From NCBI RefSeq assembly GCF_000502875.1, contig NZ_AYWX01000009.1, forward strand, positions 51,839 to 101,144: a stretch of DNA of 49,306 nucleotides, given 5' to 3'. This DNA comes from Mesorhizobium sp. L2C084A000. GTDB lineage: Bacteria > Pseudomonadota > Alphaproteobacteria > Rhizobiales > Rhizobiaceae. The notes under the pieces are model-generated. The model ran no database searches. It had not been told where the DNA came from and saw nothing but the letters and a program-made list of their open reading frames with translations. Below, one piece after another: positions 24,354-34,293 of the stretch. Numbering within the stretch: the first letter of the stretch is position 1; each line of letters opens with the position of its first letter. A program made the position numbers and the translations under genes.

Positions 24354-24443
24354 TGGCGGAGGAAGTGGGATTCGAACCCACGGTGAGCTTGCACCCACGC
24401 CGGTTTTCAAGACCGGTGCCTTAAACCGCTCGGCCATTCCTCC
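24354..24443 (-). tRNA. tRNA-Ser (UGA anticodon)
   Basis: A complete class II tRNA read on the minus strand: acceptor arms GGAGGAA and TTCCTCC, D-arm, anticodon stem CCGGT/ACCGG with loop CTTGAAA (anticodon TGA), a long variable arm (GGTGGGTGCAAGCTCACC), T-loop GTTCGAATCCC, and an encoded CCA. The integrase remnant lies just beyond its 3' end, so the tRNA 3' half is the probable attachment site. Confidence 0.95.
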
Positions 24444-24911
24444 ATCGTGATTTTTCAACCACTTGGGTAGCGCGGGGGCCAACCCGTTTGGCCTGTTGGC
24501 ACCGGATTGGCACCGAAGGCGCTCCCGGCTGGTTCACGCCTCATTCCTGTAAAGCGGCATTGAGGGCTGCGTCAACCACCGCTGCGTCGCTTCCTGCTGT
24601 CCTGGGCAGACTCTGAGCTTGTCGGGATCGAGCACCGGGACCATCGCGGTCCAATGGTGCATGAAGAAGAAGCCCGCCGCGGGCGTTGCCCGAGATTGTG
24701 AGGCGCTGCAGTGCTTCCATGCAGCGCCCCAGGCAAGGGCGCAGTCCAGCTATCGCCAGAACCATCCTTGCAACCGGGCGGGGCGGGTTAATCCCTATAG
24801 GTCAACCTCTTGGGAGAGCTGCGGCATTTCCCCAAAAAATTCAGTTCGCCAAGGGAACAGCTGCTCGTGAGGAAGGCCGAAGCTGCAAATCGGCTCCGGC
24901 CTGCGTGTTCC
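24444..24911. other. Spacer after tRNA-Ser
   Basis: No convincing gene. Minus-strand and plus-strand frames of 70–80 codons exist but read as shadow sequence. No repeat of the tRNA 3' end is visible here. Confidence 0.5.
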
Positions 24912-25247
24912 TCAGTCTTTGCAGCTTTCGTCCGCCTTTGCCGCCGCGGCCTTATCACCATGCTGCTGCGCCTCAATGTCCTGCTGCGAGGTTGCAAGAT
25001 TCTTGTCGCCGCCGCCTTCGGCGCCCGCCAACGGCATCGTGGCGCCATCCTTGGCGGCTGGCTTGCCCGCGCTATCCGACGCTTTTGGGGTCTCTAAAGG
25101 CGCATGAGTTCCATCTTTCGAAATACCGGCGGTCTGTTCGGAATCCGTCCCTGCGTTGGAAGCCGACTTGTCCGGGCATGCGGCGATCGCAGACCCGGCA
25201 GAAAGTGACATTGCGATCGCGATTGTCAATGAAGCCATTTTCATCAT
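24912..25247 (-). CDS. Small exported hypothetical protein
   Basis: A 111-residue protein with a standard signal peptide (KMASLTIAIAMSLSAGSAIA, cleavage before ACPDK) and a hydrophilic, Ala/Lys/Asp-rich mature part with a Cys near each end (C24 and C108), which could form a disulphide. No family is recognised. An EcfG-type promoter lies just upstream (25281–25305), so it may be a stress-induced periplasmic protein. Confidence 0.7.
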   Translation of the reverse strand: MMKMASLTIAIAMSLSAGSAIAACPDKSASNAGTDSEQTAGISKDGTHAPLETPKASDSAGKPAAKDGATMPLAGAEGGGDKNLATSQQDIEAQQHGDKAAAAKADESCKD

Positions 25248-25280
25248 GCTCGTCCTTCTGTTCGAGTGCCCTGCGGAAGA

Positions 25281-25305
25281 AACTAGCGGCGCATTTCTTT
25301 GTTCC
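25281..25305 (-). promoter_or_regulatory. Candidate EcfG-type promoter
   Basis: On the minus strand GGAAC, 16 bases, AGTT, ending about 35 bases upstream of the small exported protein gene. Spacing is exact for the general stress sigma factor; the first base of the tetramer is not the ideal C. Confidence 0.5.
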
Positions 25306-25623
25306 GACGGTCGGTCCGCTGCCCGTCAAAGCTTGGTCAACGGCAGGCATGGGCGGCAGGAGCGAAGCCAGGCTCTTTGTGGCAGAGGGCATCACATCTC
25401 TCGCGTGGAAGCACGAAAACCGTTACTTTTCAGAAGGCTTTCACGGTGGAGACGCCACAATCTTGCCCGGTTGCAGCCACAATCGGTTAATACCGTGATA
25501 AGCAATTCCTGCGCACAAAGGATCGGGGTTCAAAGGCGTCGTTGTATTGGTCGGGTGAGTGTTTCGGCTTCTTCGACGGTTGGACACGACGTCTAGGTCA
25601 AGACTGAAGGGGACATCAGGAAA
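25306..25623. other. Divergent promoter region before rlpA
   Basis: No gene seen in these 318 bases. They separate the minus-strand exported protein from plus-strand rlpA and must hold the rlpA promoter, but I cannot pick out convincing -35 and -10 elements. Confidence 0.4.
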
Positions 25624-26856
25624 ATGCAGGCTGTGACGCAACCGCGTCTTCGTCGCGCTGCTGCAGTCGCGTTGTTCGCCATGTCGGCCGCCTTGCTGGC
25701 GGCTTGTGCGTCGCAGCCCGAGCCGAAAGCGATGGTCTACAAGAAGACCCGCTCCAAAGAATATTTCGCCGAATCCGAATATGGCGTGAAGGCAAGCCCG
25801 CGTGTGATCTCCCAGAATGGGCGCATCCAACGTGGCGGCGGCAGGGATCAGCTCGGCAAACCCTATCAGGTCCGCGGCAAGTGGTATTACCCCCGGGAAG
25901 ACAAGCGCTACGCCAAGGTCGGCCTGGCCTCCTGGTATGGCGACGCCTTCCATGGCCGGCTTACCGCCAATGGCGAAGTCTACGACATGACCCATCTAAC
26001 GGCGGCGCACCCGACCATGCCGCTGCCGAGCTATGCCCGCGTCACCAATCTCAAGACCGGCAGTTCGGTCATCGTTCGCGTCAACGATCGCGGCCCATAT
26101 CACGAAGGCCGCATCATCGATGTCTCGGAGCGCGCTGCCCAGATGCTTGACTATGCCAACACCGGCACCGCTCAGGTGAAGGTCGAATATGTCGGCCGCG
26201 CGCCGCTCGACGGCGATGACGACCAGTATCTGATGGCTTCCTACCATCCCGGCAACAGGGCGCCAGACCCGTCGGATGGACTGCCGACCGGCGTCATGGT
26301 CGCCATGAACGGGCCGTCGCCAAGCCTGCCTGCGGGCGCCGCCGCCGTGCCGTTTCCGGGCCAGTTGACCGATTCCGGCGCTGTCCAGCCGGTCATGTCG
26401 ACGCAGTCCTCGGCCTATGGCGATCTGGCGCTTCCGGATTTCGGCCCGATCGTGCCGGAGCGCCCGCAGATCAATCTGCCGCCGCAATCACCGTTTGCCG
26501 TGGCCTCGCTGTCCTATGCCGACGAGCGGGTCGAACGCGCCTCAAATGCCTTCGCCGCAATGGGTAGCGACGGCATGTCGCCGGCCGACGTGCTCCAATC
26601 GTGGAAGCGGCAGCCGCCACCGGCCGGTCCGTCCACCGACTACGTTGCTGCCGGTTCGTTCGAGGATGCCGGAGAAGCCAAGCGTATTGCCGCTCAGCTT
26701 GCCGCCTTCGGCAAGATCGAGATCCAGCGTTCGGAACTCGACGGCGAGGATTGGTATTCGGTCAATCTCTATCCCGATGGCCATCACAACCTGGATGATT
26801 TGCTGCAGGCTGCCTGGTCGCATGGCGCTCCCGATGCGCTGGCTGTGCGCAACTGA
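25624..26856 (+). CDS. rlpA: RlpA-family septal ring lytic transglycosylase with SPOR domain
   Basis: A 410-residue lipoprotein (signal ending ALLAAC, Cys28 lipidated). The double-psi beta-barrel domain (about residues 98–195) has the family's YAKVGLASWYGDAFHGRLTANG and the catalytic Asp in VNDRGPYHEGRIIDVSE (both runs shortened by family convention). A low-complexity Pro/Ser linker and a C-terminal SPOR domain (about 335–405), which binds denuded septal peptidoglycan, follow. RlpA cleaves glycan strands at the septum. It is followed by a DD-carboxypeptidase homologue, so both may act in division-site wall remodelling. Confidence 0.93.
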   Translation: MQAVTQPRLRRAAAVALFAMSAALLAACASQPEPKAMVYKKTRSKEYFAESEYGVKASPRVISQNGRIQRGGGRDQLGKPYQVRGKWYYPREDKRYAKVGLASWYGDAFHGRLTANGEVYDMTHLTAAHPTMPLPSYARVTNLKTGSSVIVRVNDRGPYHEGRIIDVSERAAQMLDYANTGTAQVKVEYVGRAPLDGDDDQYLMASYHPGNRAPDPSDGLPTGVMVAMNGPSPSLPAGAAAVPFPGQLTDSGAVQPVMSTQSSAYGDLALPDFGPIVPERPQINLPPQSPFAVASLSYADERVERASNAFAAMGSDGMSPADVLQSWKRQPPPAGPSTDYVAAGSFEDAGEAKRIAAQLAAFGKIEIQRSELDGEDWYSVNLYPDGHHNLDDLLQAAWSHGAPDALAVRN

Positions 26857-26899
26857 GCACAAGCCAGGCTGGATTTCCGCTACGCGGTTGATCCGCCGT

Positions 26900-26928
26900 G
26901 CAAAAAGCCCGATACTTTTTGCGGGCTT
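26900..26928. terminator. Hairpin between rlpA and the DD-carboxypeptidase gene
   Basis: Two overlapping stems are possible: GCAAAAAG/CTTTTTGC (8 bp) and AAGCCCG/CGGGCTT (7 bp). On the minus strand the second is followed by TTTTT, a classic intrinsic terminator; on the plus strand it has an A tract before it and only a weak T tract. It probably reduces read-through from rlpA. Confidence 0.5.
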
Positions 26929-26959
26929 GCCGGCGGTGCCGGCCAACGGGTCGAACATC

Positions 26960-28123
26960 ATGCAATTGCGCTTGCTCCCGCTCGCCGGGCTTCTGGTTTT
27001 TGGCCTGCTGCTGTTTTTCCAGGCTCCGGCCGGTGCGCAGCTGTTCGAGACCAAGGCCGCACAGGCCTTCATGATCGACGCCGAGACCGGGACGGTGCTG
27101 TTTTCCAAGAATGCCGACAAGCCGATACCGCCGGCCTCGATGGCCAAGCTGATGACCATGGAAGTGGTTTTCAACGCCATCAAGTCCGGTCGCCTGAAGC
27201 TCGACGATACGTTCGTTGTCAGCGAAAACGCCTGGCGCAAGGGTGGCGCGCCTTCGGGAACATCGACAATGTTCGCCAAGCTCAAGTCGTCGATCCGGCT
27301 CGAAGACCTGATTCAGGGCGTGACCGTGCAGGCGGCCAATGACGGCTGCATCGTCATCGCCGAAGGCATGTCGGGATCCGAGGACAATTTTGCCGCGCAG
27401 ATGACCGAACGGGCCCGCCAGATCGGCCTCAAGACGTCGACTTTCGTCAATTCGACCGGCCTGCCGGCGGATGGCCAACAGACGACCATGCGCGAGCTGG
27501 CGCAGCTCGCCCTGCACCTGTGGCGCGATTATCCGGATCTCTATCGCTATTACAGCCAGAAGGATTTCACCTGGAACAAGATCTCACAGAGGAACCGCAA
27601 TCCGCTGCTGGCGATGGACATCGGCGCCGACGGCCTGGCGGTCGGTGCGAGCGAGGCAGCCGGTTTCGGCATCGTCGGTTCGCTCAGCCACAATGGTACC
27701 CGCGTGATCGCGGCGATGAGCGGGCTGGCCTCGGACAAGGAGCGCGCCGAGGAAGCGCGAAAGCTGCTCGACTGGGGTGTCCGCTCGTTCGAGAAGACTG
27801 AAATTTTCGCCAAGGACGAGGTGGTTGGAGAAGCCCAGGTTTTCGGCGGAGCGAAATCCGGGGTGACGCTGAAGGCCAAGGGTCCGATCGACATTTTCCT
27901 GCCGATCACCAACCGCGACAAGCTGACGGCCAGGATCGTCTACAACGGCCCGGTTGCTGCACCGGTGGAGGAGGGGCAGCCGGTGGGTGCGCTGCGCGTA
28001 TGGATCGGCGATACGCTCAGCCAGGAGACACCGCTTTTCGCCGCCGAATCGATCGGCGTCGGCACGCTGCCGCAGCGCGCACTCGATGCCGTCAAGGAAC
28101 TGGCGGTCGGCTGGCTGCGATAA
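26960..28123 (+). CDS. D-alanyl-D-alanine carboxypeptidase (DacF/PBP5-like) with altered active-site boxes
   Basis: A 387-residue exported protein: signal peptide (cleavage near PAGAQ), S11 peptidase domain (about 30–275) and the C-terminal beta domain of PBP5-like enzymes. The nucleophile box is intact (S60-M-A-K63). The second box, usually S-x-N, reads A125-A-N127, and the third, usually K-T-G in DGLKTG, reads A227-V-G229. Loss of the KTG Lys normally abolishes carboxypeptidase activity, so it may bind rather than cut peptidoglycan, or use other residues. It sits between rlpA and tmk. There is no strong ribosome site before the ATG. Confidence 0.88.
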   Translation: MQLRLLPLAGLLVFGLLLFFQAPAGAQLFETKAAQAFMIDAETGTVLFSKNADKPIPPASMAKLMTMEVVFNAIKSGRLKLDDTFVVSENAWRKGGAPSGTSTMFAKLKSSIRLEDLIQGVTVQAANDGCIVIAEGMSGSEDNFAAQMTERARQIGLKTSTFVNSTGLPADGQQTTMRELAQLALHLWRDYPDLYRYYSQKDFTWNKISQRNRNPLLAMDIGADGLAVGASEAAGFGIVGSLSHNGTRVIAAMSGLASDKERAEEARKLLDWGVRSFEKTEIFAKDEVVGEAQVFGGAKSGVTLKAKGPIDIFLPITNRDKLTARIVYNGPVAAPVEEGQPVGALRVWIGDTLSQETPLFAAESIGVGTLPQRALDAVKELAVGWLR

Positions 28124-28239
28124 CGCATATCACTCAAAACCAGCCATGGTTTTGGGGGCGACTGCACAAGGGCAAAAATTGACGGCATGGACGTTTGGCC
28201 GAACGCGGACTATCTAGAGCGCTACAATCCCATTCAGCC

Positions 28240-28935
28240 ATGGACAAGAAGGCCTCTCGGTTGGCACGCGGTTTTTTCATCACCTTCGAAGGCGGCGAGG
28301 GGGCAGGCAAGTCGACGCAGATCGAGCGGCTGGCCAGGAAGATGCGCGCCAAGAAATACGATGTGCTGCTTACCCGCGAACCCGGCGGCTCGCCGGGCGC
28401 CGAAGCCGTCAGGCATGTGCTGCTTTCGGGCGCGGCCGAACCGTTCGGACCGAAGATGGAAGCGCTGCTTTTCGCCGCCGCGCGATCCGATCATGTCGAG
28501 CAGCTCATCCGGCCGGCGGTCGAGCGTGGTTCCATCGTGCTTTGCGACCGCTTCCTCGATTCCTCGCGCGTCTACCAGGGCGTCACCGGCGGCATCGATT
28601 CGGCGTTCATGGATGCGCTGGAGCAGGTCGCCATCAACGGCATGATGCCGGACATGACGCTGATCTTCGACATCGATCCGGCGGAAGGCCTGAGGCGCGC
28701 AACGCTGCGGCGCGGCACCGAGGCAGTCGCCGACCGCTTCGAAAAGGAGACGCTGGCGATCCATCAGGCCCGCCGCGAGGCGTTTCTGGCGATCGCCAAG
28801 GCCGAGCCGGAGCGCTGCATCGTCGTCGACGCAGCCGCCGAGCCCGACGCGGTCGAGAACGTCGTCACCGCGGCGGTGTTCGCGGCACTGGCGGCGAGAA
28901 CGCCGGCACGCGACAGGCAGGCAACGCCGGCATGA
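28240..28935 (+). CDS. tmk: Thymidylate kinase
   Basis: A 231-residue kinase converting dTMP to dTDP. The P-loop [11 protein letters not shown] (about 16–26), DR(F)/TREPGG motif ([10 protein letters not shown]), [13 protein letters not shown] and the lid region [12 protein letters not shown] are all in place. The ATG at 28240 gives the usual length; a TTG 15 codons upstream extends the frame without support. The gene overlaps holB as ATGA, a standard rhizobial arrangement. Confidence 0.96.
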   Translation: MDKKASRLARGFFITFEGGEGAGKSTQIERLARKMRAKKYDVLLTREPGGSPGAEAVRHVLLSGAAEPFGPKMEALLFAAARSDHVEQLIRPAVERGSIVLCDRFLDSSRVYQGVTGGIDSAFMDALEQVAINGMMPDMTLIFDIDPAEGLRRATLRRGTEAVADRFEKETLAIHQARREAFLAIAKAEPERCIVVDAAAEPDAVENVVTAAVFAALAARTPARDRQATPA

Positions 28936-29987
28936 TCTTCGAACGCATCGCACCCGAGCAGCACGACACGCTCGACGGCGTGCCGGAGCCCTCCGAAACG
29001 CCCGTTCTGGTCGGGCATAGCCAAGCTGCAGGCGTGCTCACCGCCGCTTATCGTGCGGGCAAGCTGCCGCATGCGCTGATCTTCTCCGGGCCAGTCGGCA
29101 TCGGCAAGGCGACGCTCGCCTTCCACCTTGCGCATCATCTGCTGAAGCACCCGGATTTTGCGCAGGCGCCGGAAAGCCTTGCCACTGCCGATCCGGCTTC
29201 GTCGCTGTTTCGCCAGATCGCCACCGGGGCGCATCCTTCCGTGCTGCATCTGACCCGGCCGCTGAACGACAAGACCAAGAGTTTCAAGACAGTCGTCACC
29301 GTCGATGAGATACGCAAGGTCAGCCGCTTCCTGTCGCTGACCTCGCACGACGGCAGCTATCGGGTCGTCATCGTCGACCCCGCCGATGACATGAACACCA
29401 ATGCGGCCAATGCGTTGCTGAAAAATCTTGAAGAGCCGCCGGCACGGACTCTGTTCATCCTGATTGTCCACGCGCCGGGCAGCCTGCTGCCGACGATCCG
29501 GTCGCGCTGTCAGGTGGTGCGATTGAACCCGCTCGACGCCAACGACCTGATGACGGTGCTGGAAACGACCGAGCCCGCGCCGCCTGACGATCCGGCGGCT
29601 CGCGCGGCACTGGTCGGGCGGGCAGGGGGCAGCGCCCGGAACGCGATCCTGTTGACGCAGTATGGCGGGCTGGAGATCGCCTCCACGCTCGACGCTCTGG
29701 TCACCGGCAGAAAGAGCGATGTCGGCGGCGCGTTTCGCCTCGCCGAAGCCGTGGCTGGCCGCGATCAGGCGATCCAGTTCGATATCTTCAACCGCCGGGC
29801 GCTGGACCTGTTGTCGGACGCGGCAAGTCAGGCAGCACTGGCGGGCGATCTCGCACGGGCCAAAACGTTGTCCGACACTTGGCATGAGGCGCTGGACGCT
29901 ATATCTGAGACCGATACCTACAATCTCGACAAGAAGCAGCACGCCCTGATCATGATCGACCGCCTGAATTCTGCAATGCGAATGTGA
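28932..29987 (+). CDS. holB: DNA polymerase III subunit delta'
   Basis: A 351-residue clamp-loader subunit with an AAA+ fold: degenerate Walker [13 protein letters not shown] (about 57–68), sensor and arginine-finger region [21 protein letters not shown] and PTIRSRCQ (SRC motif). The N-terminal [19 protein letters not shown] segment is typical of alphaproteobacterial DnaX-partner proteins. It assembles with DnaX and delta to load the beta clamp. It starts inside the tmk stop (ATGA). Confidence 0.94.
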   Translation: MIFERIAPEQHDTLDGVPEPSETPVLVGHSQAAGVLTAAYRAGKLPHALIFSGPVGIGKATLAFHLAHHLLKHPDFAQAPESLATADPASSLFRQIATGAHPSVLHLTRPLNDKTKSFKTVVTVDEIRKVSRFLSLTSHDGSYRVVIVDPADDMNTNAANALLKNLEEPPARTLFILIVHAPGSLLPTIRSRCQVVRLNPLDANDLMTVLETTEPAPPDDPAARAALVGRAGGSARNAILLTQYGGLEIASTLDALVTGRKSDVGGAFRLAEAVAGRDQAIQFDIFNRRALDLLSDAASQAALAGDLARAKTLSDTWHEALDAISETDTYNLDKKQHALIMIDRLNSAMRM

Positions 29988-30077
29988 CTGGGTTTCCTGG
30001 ATCGGGATGGCAAATGCTGCCTCGATACGATATCCACCGCCACGCCTTTCCATTCAGACATTCATGACGGTTCCTTC

Positions 30078-31628
30078 ATGTCACGCGACAAGTTCTACAT
30101 CACCACCCCGATCTTTTATCCGAACGGCAAGCCGCATATCGGCCACGCCTATACGGTCATTGCAACCGACGCCCTGGCACGCTTCCAGCGCCTGGACGGC
30201 AAGGACGTCTTCTTCCTGACCGGTACCGACGAACACGGCCTGAAGATGCAGCAAACGGCCGAGAAGGAAGGCATAACGCCGCTGGCGCTGGCCGACCGCA
30301 ATTCGGCGATTTTCCGCGCGATGACCGAGGCGATGGGTGGCTCGAACGACGACTACATCCGCACGACGGAACCGCGCCACTACGAATCCTGTCAGGCGAT
30401 CTGGAAGGCGATGGCCGCCAATGGCGACATCTATCTCGACCGTTATAGCGGTTGGTATTCGGTGCGCCAGGAAGCCTATTTCGACGAGAGCGAGACGACG
30501 CTCGGCGAGGATGGCGTGCGTCGCGAACCGCTCGGCTCGCCCGTCGAATGGAACGAGGAAGAAAGCTATTTCTTTCGGCTTTCCGCCTATCAGGAAAAAT
30601 TGCTGGCCCTTTATGAGAGCCAGCCAGACTTTATCGGTCCCACCGAGCGCCGCAACGAGGTGCTCAGCTTCGTCAAGTCCGGGCTGAAGGATCTGTCGAT
30701 CTCGCGCACCACCTTCAAATGGGGCGTGCCGGTGCCCGGCGACGACAAACATGTGATGTATGTCTGGGTCGACGCGTTGACCAACTACATCACCGCCGCC
30801 GGCTATCCCGACACAAAGGCCGAGCAATGGCGCTATTGGCCGGCCACGCACATCATCGGCAAGGACATTGTCCGCTTCCATGCGGTCTATTGGCCGGCAT
30901 TTCTGATGTCGGCGGGCATTGAGTTGCCGAGCCGCGTTTTCGCGCATGGCTTCCTGTTCAACCGCGGCGAGAAGATGTCGAAATCGGTTGGCAACGTCGT
31001 GGATCCATTCGCGATGGTCGAGCACTACGGCCTCGACCAGGTGCGCTACTTCTTCCTGCGCGAGGTGCCCTTCGGCAACGACGGCAGCTACAGCCATGAC
31101 GCGATCGTCAACCGCACCAATGCCGATCTTGCCAACGGCCTCGGCAACCTTGCGCAACGCTCGCTGTCGATGATCGCCAAGAACTGCGGCGGCGTGGTGC
31201 CGCAGCGCGGCGACCTGACGGATGCAGACAGAGCAATCCTGGATCAGGCCGTCGCCGCTCTCGACATCGCGCGCAAGGCGATGGCCGAGCAGGGCATCCA
31301 TCTGGCGCTGGCGGCGATCTTCGGCGTGGTGGCGGAAGCCGATCGCTACTTTGCCGGCGAGGCACCATGGGCGTTGAAAAAGACCAACCCTGCGCGCATG
31401 GAAACGGTGCTGTGGACGACCGCCGAAGTCGTGCGCCGCGTGGCGGTGCTGTGTCAGCCCTTCACTCCGGGATCGGCCGCGAAACTGCTCGACCTGTTGG
31501 CGGTGCCGGCGGAGAGCCGCGCTTTCGCGCATGTCCATGCTGACCATGCGCTGGTGCCCGGCACTGCGTTGCCCGTACCGGAAGGGGTGTTTCCACGTTA
31601 TGTCGAACAGCCGGACGCGAACGTCTGA
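30078..31628 (+). CDS. metG: Methionyl-tRNA synthetase
   Basis: A 516-residue class Ia synthetase that charges tRNA-Met. The HIGH motif is PHIGHAYT (about 14–21) and the KMSKS loop is [10 protein letters not shown] (about 298–307). The short form without the C-terminal EMAP-like dimerisation domain, and without the zinc knuckle cysteines of longer forms, is normal for Alphaproteobacteria. Its stop overlaps the TatD gene start (TGATG). Confidence 0.97.
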   Translation: MSRDKFYITTPIFYPNGKPHIGHAYTVIATDALARFQRLDGKDVFFLTGTDEHGLKMQQTAEKEGITPLALADRNSAIFRAMTEAMGGSNDDYIRTTEPRHYESCQAIWKAMAANGDIYLDRYSGWYSVRQEAYFDESETTLGEDGVRREPLGSPVEWNEEESYFFRLSAYQEKLLALYESQPDFIGPTERRNEVLSFVKSGLKDLSISRTTFKWGVPVPGDDKHVMYVWVDALTNYITAAGYPDTKAEQWRYWPATHIIGKDIVRFHAVYWPAFLMSAGIELPSRVFAHGFLFNRGEKMSKSVGNVVDPFAMVEHYGLDQVRYFFLREVPFGNDGSYSHDAIVNRTNADLANGLGNLAQRSLSMIAKNCGGVVPQRGDLTDADRAILDQAVAALDIARKAMAEQGIHLALAAIFGVVAEADRYFAGEAPWALKKTNPARMETVLWTTAEVVRRVAVLCQPFTPGSAAKLLDLLAVPAESRAFAHVHADHALVPGTALPVPEGVFPRYVEQPDANV

Positions 31629-32422
31629 TGCTCGTCGACAGTCACTGCCATCTCGACTTTCCCGACTTCGCCGAGGAGCGGGCGGCCATCGTCGCCCGCG
31701 CGTTAGCCGCCGGAATCGACCGTATGGTGACGATCTCGACACGCGTGAGGCGGTTTCCGCAAGTACTTGAGATCGCTGAAACTTTCGACGAAGTCTATTG
31801 CTCTGTCGGCACTCATCCGCACAATGCGGCCGAAGAGCTGGATATCACGGTCGAGGAGCTTGTGCGGCTATCCGCGCACCCGAAAGTGGTGGCCATCGGC
31901 GAGGCCGGGCTGGACTACTTCTACGACAAAGCGCCCCGCGATGCGCAGGCGCAAGGCTTTCGCACCCACCTATCAGCCGCGCGCGAGACCGGCCTACCGC
32001 TGGTCATCCATTCGCGCGACGCCGACGACGACATGGCAGCGATCCTCAAGGCCGAAACGGGGAAGGGCGCCTTCCCCTTCATCCTGCATTGCTTTTCTTC
32101 CGGACATCGGCTCGCCGAAATTGGCGTCGCTCTCGGCGGCTACGTGTCGTTCTCGGGTATCCTCACCTTCAAGAATTCAGCTGAGTTGCGCGCCATTGCC
32201 GCCGATGTGCCGCATGACCGGCTGCTGGTCGAAACCGACGCGCCCTATCTGGCGCCCGTGCCGTTTCGCGGCAAACGCAACGAGCCCGCCTATGTCGCGC
32301 ACACGGCCAAGGTGCTGGCCGAAACCATCGGCGTCAGCGAAGCTGAAATCGCTGATCTGACGACGGATAATTTCTTCCGGCTGTTCGGCAAGATGCCGCG
32401 GCCTGTAGAGCAAAGTGCCTGA
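31628..32422 (+). CDS. TatD-family metal-dependent hydrolase
   Basis: A 264-residue TIM-barrel hydrolase with the family's metal ligands: DSHCHLDF at the start (HxH), E in AIGEAGLDYFY, H in LVIHSRDAD, H in FILHCFSSG and D in ETDAPYLAP. TatD proteins act as 3'-to-5' DNA exonucleases and in DNA repair; the cellular target of this YcfH-like branch is less clear. It is translated from an overlap with metG and followed four bases later by the MBL gene. Confidence 0.94.
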   Translation: MLVDSHCHLDFPDFAEERAAIVARALAAGIDRMVTISTRVRRFPQVLEIAETFDEVYCSVGTHPHNAAEELDITVEELVRLSAHPKVVAIGEAGLDYFYDKAPRDAQAQGFRTHLSAARETGLPLVIHSRDADDDMAAILKAETGKGAFPFILHCFSSGHRLAEIGVALGGYVSFSGILTFKNSAELRAIAADVPHDRLLVETDAPYLAPVPFRGKRNEPAYVAHTAKVLAETIGVSEAEIADLTTDNFFRLFGKMPRPVEQSA

Positions 32423-32425
32423 ACG

Positions 32426-33244
32426 ATGACCGACCGGCTGCGCCTCACCATTCTCGGCTGCGGCTCGTCCCCAGGTACGCCGCGCATCACCGGCGACTGG
32501 GGCAATTGCGACCCCGACAACCCCAAGAACCGGCGCACGCGTGCCGCCGCACTCGTCGAGCGGATCGCGGCGAACGGCAGCCGCACGACTGTCGTCATCG
32601 ACACGGGGCCGGATTTTCGGCAGCAGATGCTGCTGGCCGGCGTTAAACGTGTCGATGCGGTCGTCTATACCCACCCGCATGCCGACCACATCCATGGCAT
32701 CGACGATCTGCGCGGTTTCGTTCTCGATCAGCGCCAACTGATCGACGTCCATGCCGACAGGGCGACGATGCTTCGGTTGCGGGAAGCGTTCGGATACTGT
32801 TTCGAGACGCCGCAAGGCAGTTCCTATCCGCCGATCGTCAGGCCGCATCTCATCGACCACACCAGGCCGGTGGTCATCGAAGGAGAGGGGGGTACCCTCA
32901 CCCTTGAGCCGCTGCCGCAGATCCACGGCGACATCGTATCGCTCGGTTTCCGCATTGGCGGTCTCGCCTATTGTCCCGACATCAGCGACTTTCCGGAACC
33001 CACCGCCGAACGGCTGCGCGACCTCGACGTGCTGATCATCGACGCGCTGCAGTACCGGACGCATCCCAGTCACCTGTCCCTTGGCGAAGCGCTTGAATGG
33101 ATCGAGCGGCTGGCGCCGATACATGCGGTGTTGACACATATGCACGTGCCGCTCGACTACGCCACGGTGATGGCCGAGACACCCGCCAACGTCGAGCCGG
33201 CCTATGATGGGATGGCGATTGAAATCCCTTACGAATCAGCGTGA
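32426..33244 (+). CDS. MBL-fold metallohydrolase, PhnP-like phosphodiesterase
   Basis: A 272-residue metallo-beta-lactamase-fold enzyme. The metal motif is HPHADHIHGIDD (about 76–87), with further ligands in YCPDISDFPE and the final HAVLTHMHVPLDY. The opening LTILGCGSSPGTPRI is typical of the PhnP group, which cleaves cyclic phosphodiesters. The conserved position after metG and tatD in rhizobia suggests a housekeeping role that is still unassigned. Confidence 0.9.
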   Translation: MTDRLRLTILGCGSSPGTPRITGDWGNCDPDNPKNRRTRAAALVERIAANGSRTTVVIDTGPDFRQQMLLAGVKRVDAVVYTHPHADHIHGIDDLRGFVLDQRQLIDVHADRATMLRLREAFGYCFETPQGSSYPPIVRPHLIDHTRPVVIEGEGGTLTLEPLPQIHGDIVSLGFRIGGLAYCPDISDFPEPTAERLRDLDVLIIDALQYRTHPSHLSLGEALEWIERLAPIHAVLTHMHVPLDYATVMAETPANVEPAYDGMAIEIPYESA

Positions 33245-33257
33245 TGCGAATAGACTT

Positions 33258-34028
33258 TCATACAGGCTTTCGGTTCATTGGTGCGAATATCAGCAGCGTT
33301 CCGATCCGTTCGTAGCCCATCCGGGGATAAAGCAGAGCCCCGGCGTGGGTTGCAGCCAGCACCGAGCACCTCGACCCACGCGCCCGATCGTCGTGCAACA
33401 TTTTCGACATCAAAGCCTGGCCAATGCCGCGACGCCGGTGCGAAGGCTCGACATACATGCTCGAACACCACGTGGCTTCCACGGCATCCAAGCTGCGCAC
33501 GCGCCCAACGATATCGGCGCCATCGACTGCCACATACTGGCGCAACGGCGCGCTGTCGCCGAGCAAATGATCCGGGATCGGCTGTCTGCGGATGATCTTT
33601 CCCAACTGCGCCGCCGCCCGTTCGGCTGTCTGCACGCGTTCGACCGAAGCGCCCGCAACCGCTGGCGGGCTCGGAATCCGGCGCAACCGGTGGACGAAAA
33701 AACCTTCGGTCCGAAGCAGCCGGTAGCCGAGAGCTTTGTAGGCGGTTCGTGTCGGCCCGTCCGGATCCTCGTTCGCGATCACAACGGAAATGGCAAAGCC
33801 CGGCCGTGCATGCTGCCGCACGACGGCATCGGCTTCTTGAGCGGCGACGTCATGGACGACCCATTCTTCGCCGCGGTAGTCACGAAGATTCTTGCGCTCG
33901 GCATCGCGCATCAGCCACAAGCGTCCAACGCGGCTGGCCTCGTAAGGAAAGGTGCGGCTTCTGTCGGCGCTGAAGCCATGCACGAACACTTCGATCGCCG
34001 CTTCGATCTCGCTGTTTGCCATCTTCAT
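33258..34028 (-). CDS. GNAT-family N-acetyltransferase
   Basis: A 256-residue protein with a C-terminal acetyl-CoA-binding domain: SMYVEPSHRRRGIGQALMSKML is the motif A pyrophosphate loop (about 197–217, written here within limits), followed by HAGALLYPRMGYERIG. The N-terminal 120 residues may be a diverged second GNAT fold (TRTAYKALGYRLLRTEGFFV). The substrate is unknown. It converges on the MBL gene, 13 bases from its stop. The start could be either of two ATGs two codons apart. Confidence 0.8.
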   Translation of the reverse strand: MKMANSEIEAAIEVFVHGFSADRSRTFPYEASRVGRLWLMRDAERKNLRDYRGEEWVVHDVAAQEADAVVRQHARPGFAISVVIANEDPDGPTRTAYKALGYRLLRTEGFFVHRLRRIPSPPAVAGASVERVQTAERAAAQLGKIIRRQPIPDHLLGDSAPLRQYVAVDGADIVGRVRSLDAVEATWCSSMYVEPSHRRRGIGQALMSKMLHDDRARGSRCSVLAATHAGALLYPRMGYERIGTLLIFAPMNRKPV

Positions 34029-34293
34029 TTCGACAGCCTAGCGTTGGCCATCCGCTCAAGGCAATACGGCACAATCGGCTCAAGCCTATGAGAATCAGCG
34101 GCAATTTCCAGTTCTTGACCGATGCGTTAGTTCCATAATCTATCTTATGCGACTTTTGGATGCGGCGGCAATAGCAATAGAGTGTATGCGTCGTGACGGC
34201 TTTGCTTCGTGGGAGCCAAAATGAATTGGTGGTTCCAACGCGCGGCTGTCGGCGGCGTGCTCGACCCCATGTCAGTTGGGGCGATCAGGCTCC

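Noticed and set aside
24444..24911. Short frames of 70–83 codons after the tRNA, and a search for an attachment-site repeat
   Set aside because: The translations lack protein character, and no copy of the tRNA 3' end was found here or around 21 kb.
28135..28154. Hairpin CAAAACC/GGTTTTG after the carboxypeptidase gene
   Set aside because: The stem is AT-rich and lacks a T tract, so it is too weak to call a terminator.
28764..31742. Minus-strand frames of 429 and 553 codons
   Set aside because: They are antisense shadows of holB and metG, both of which carry all their catalytic motifs.
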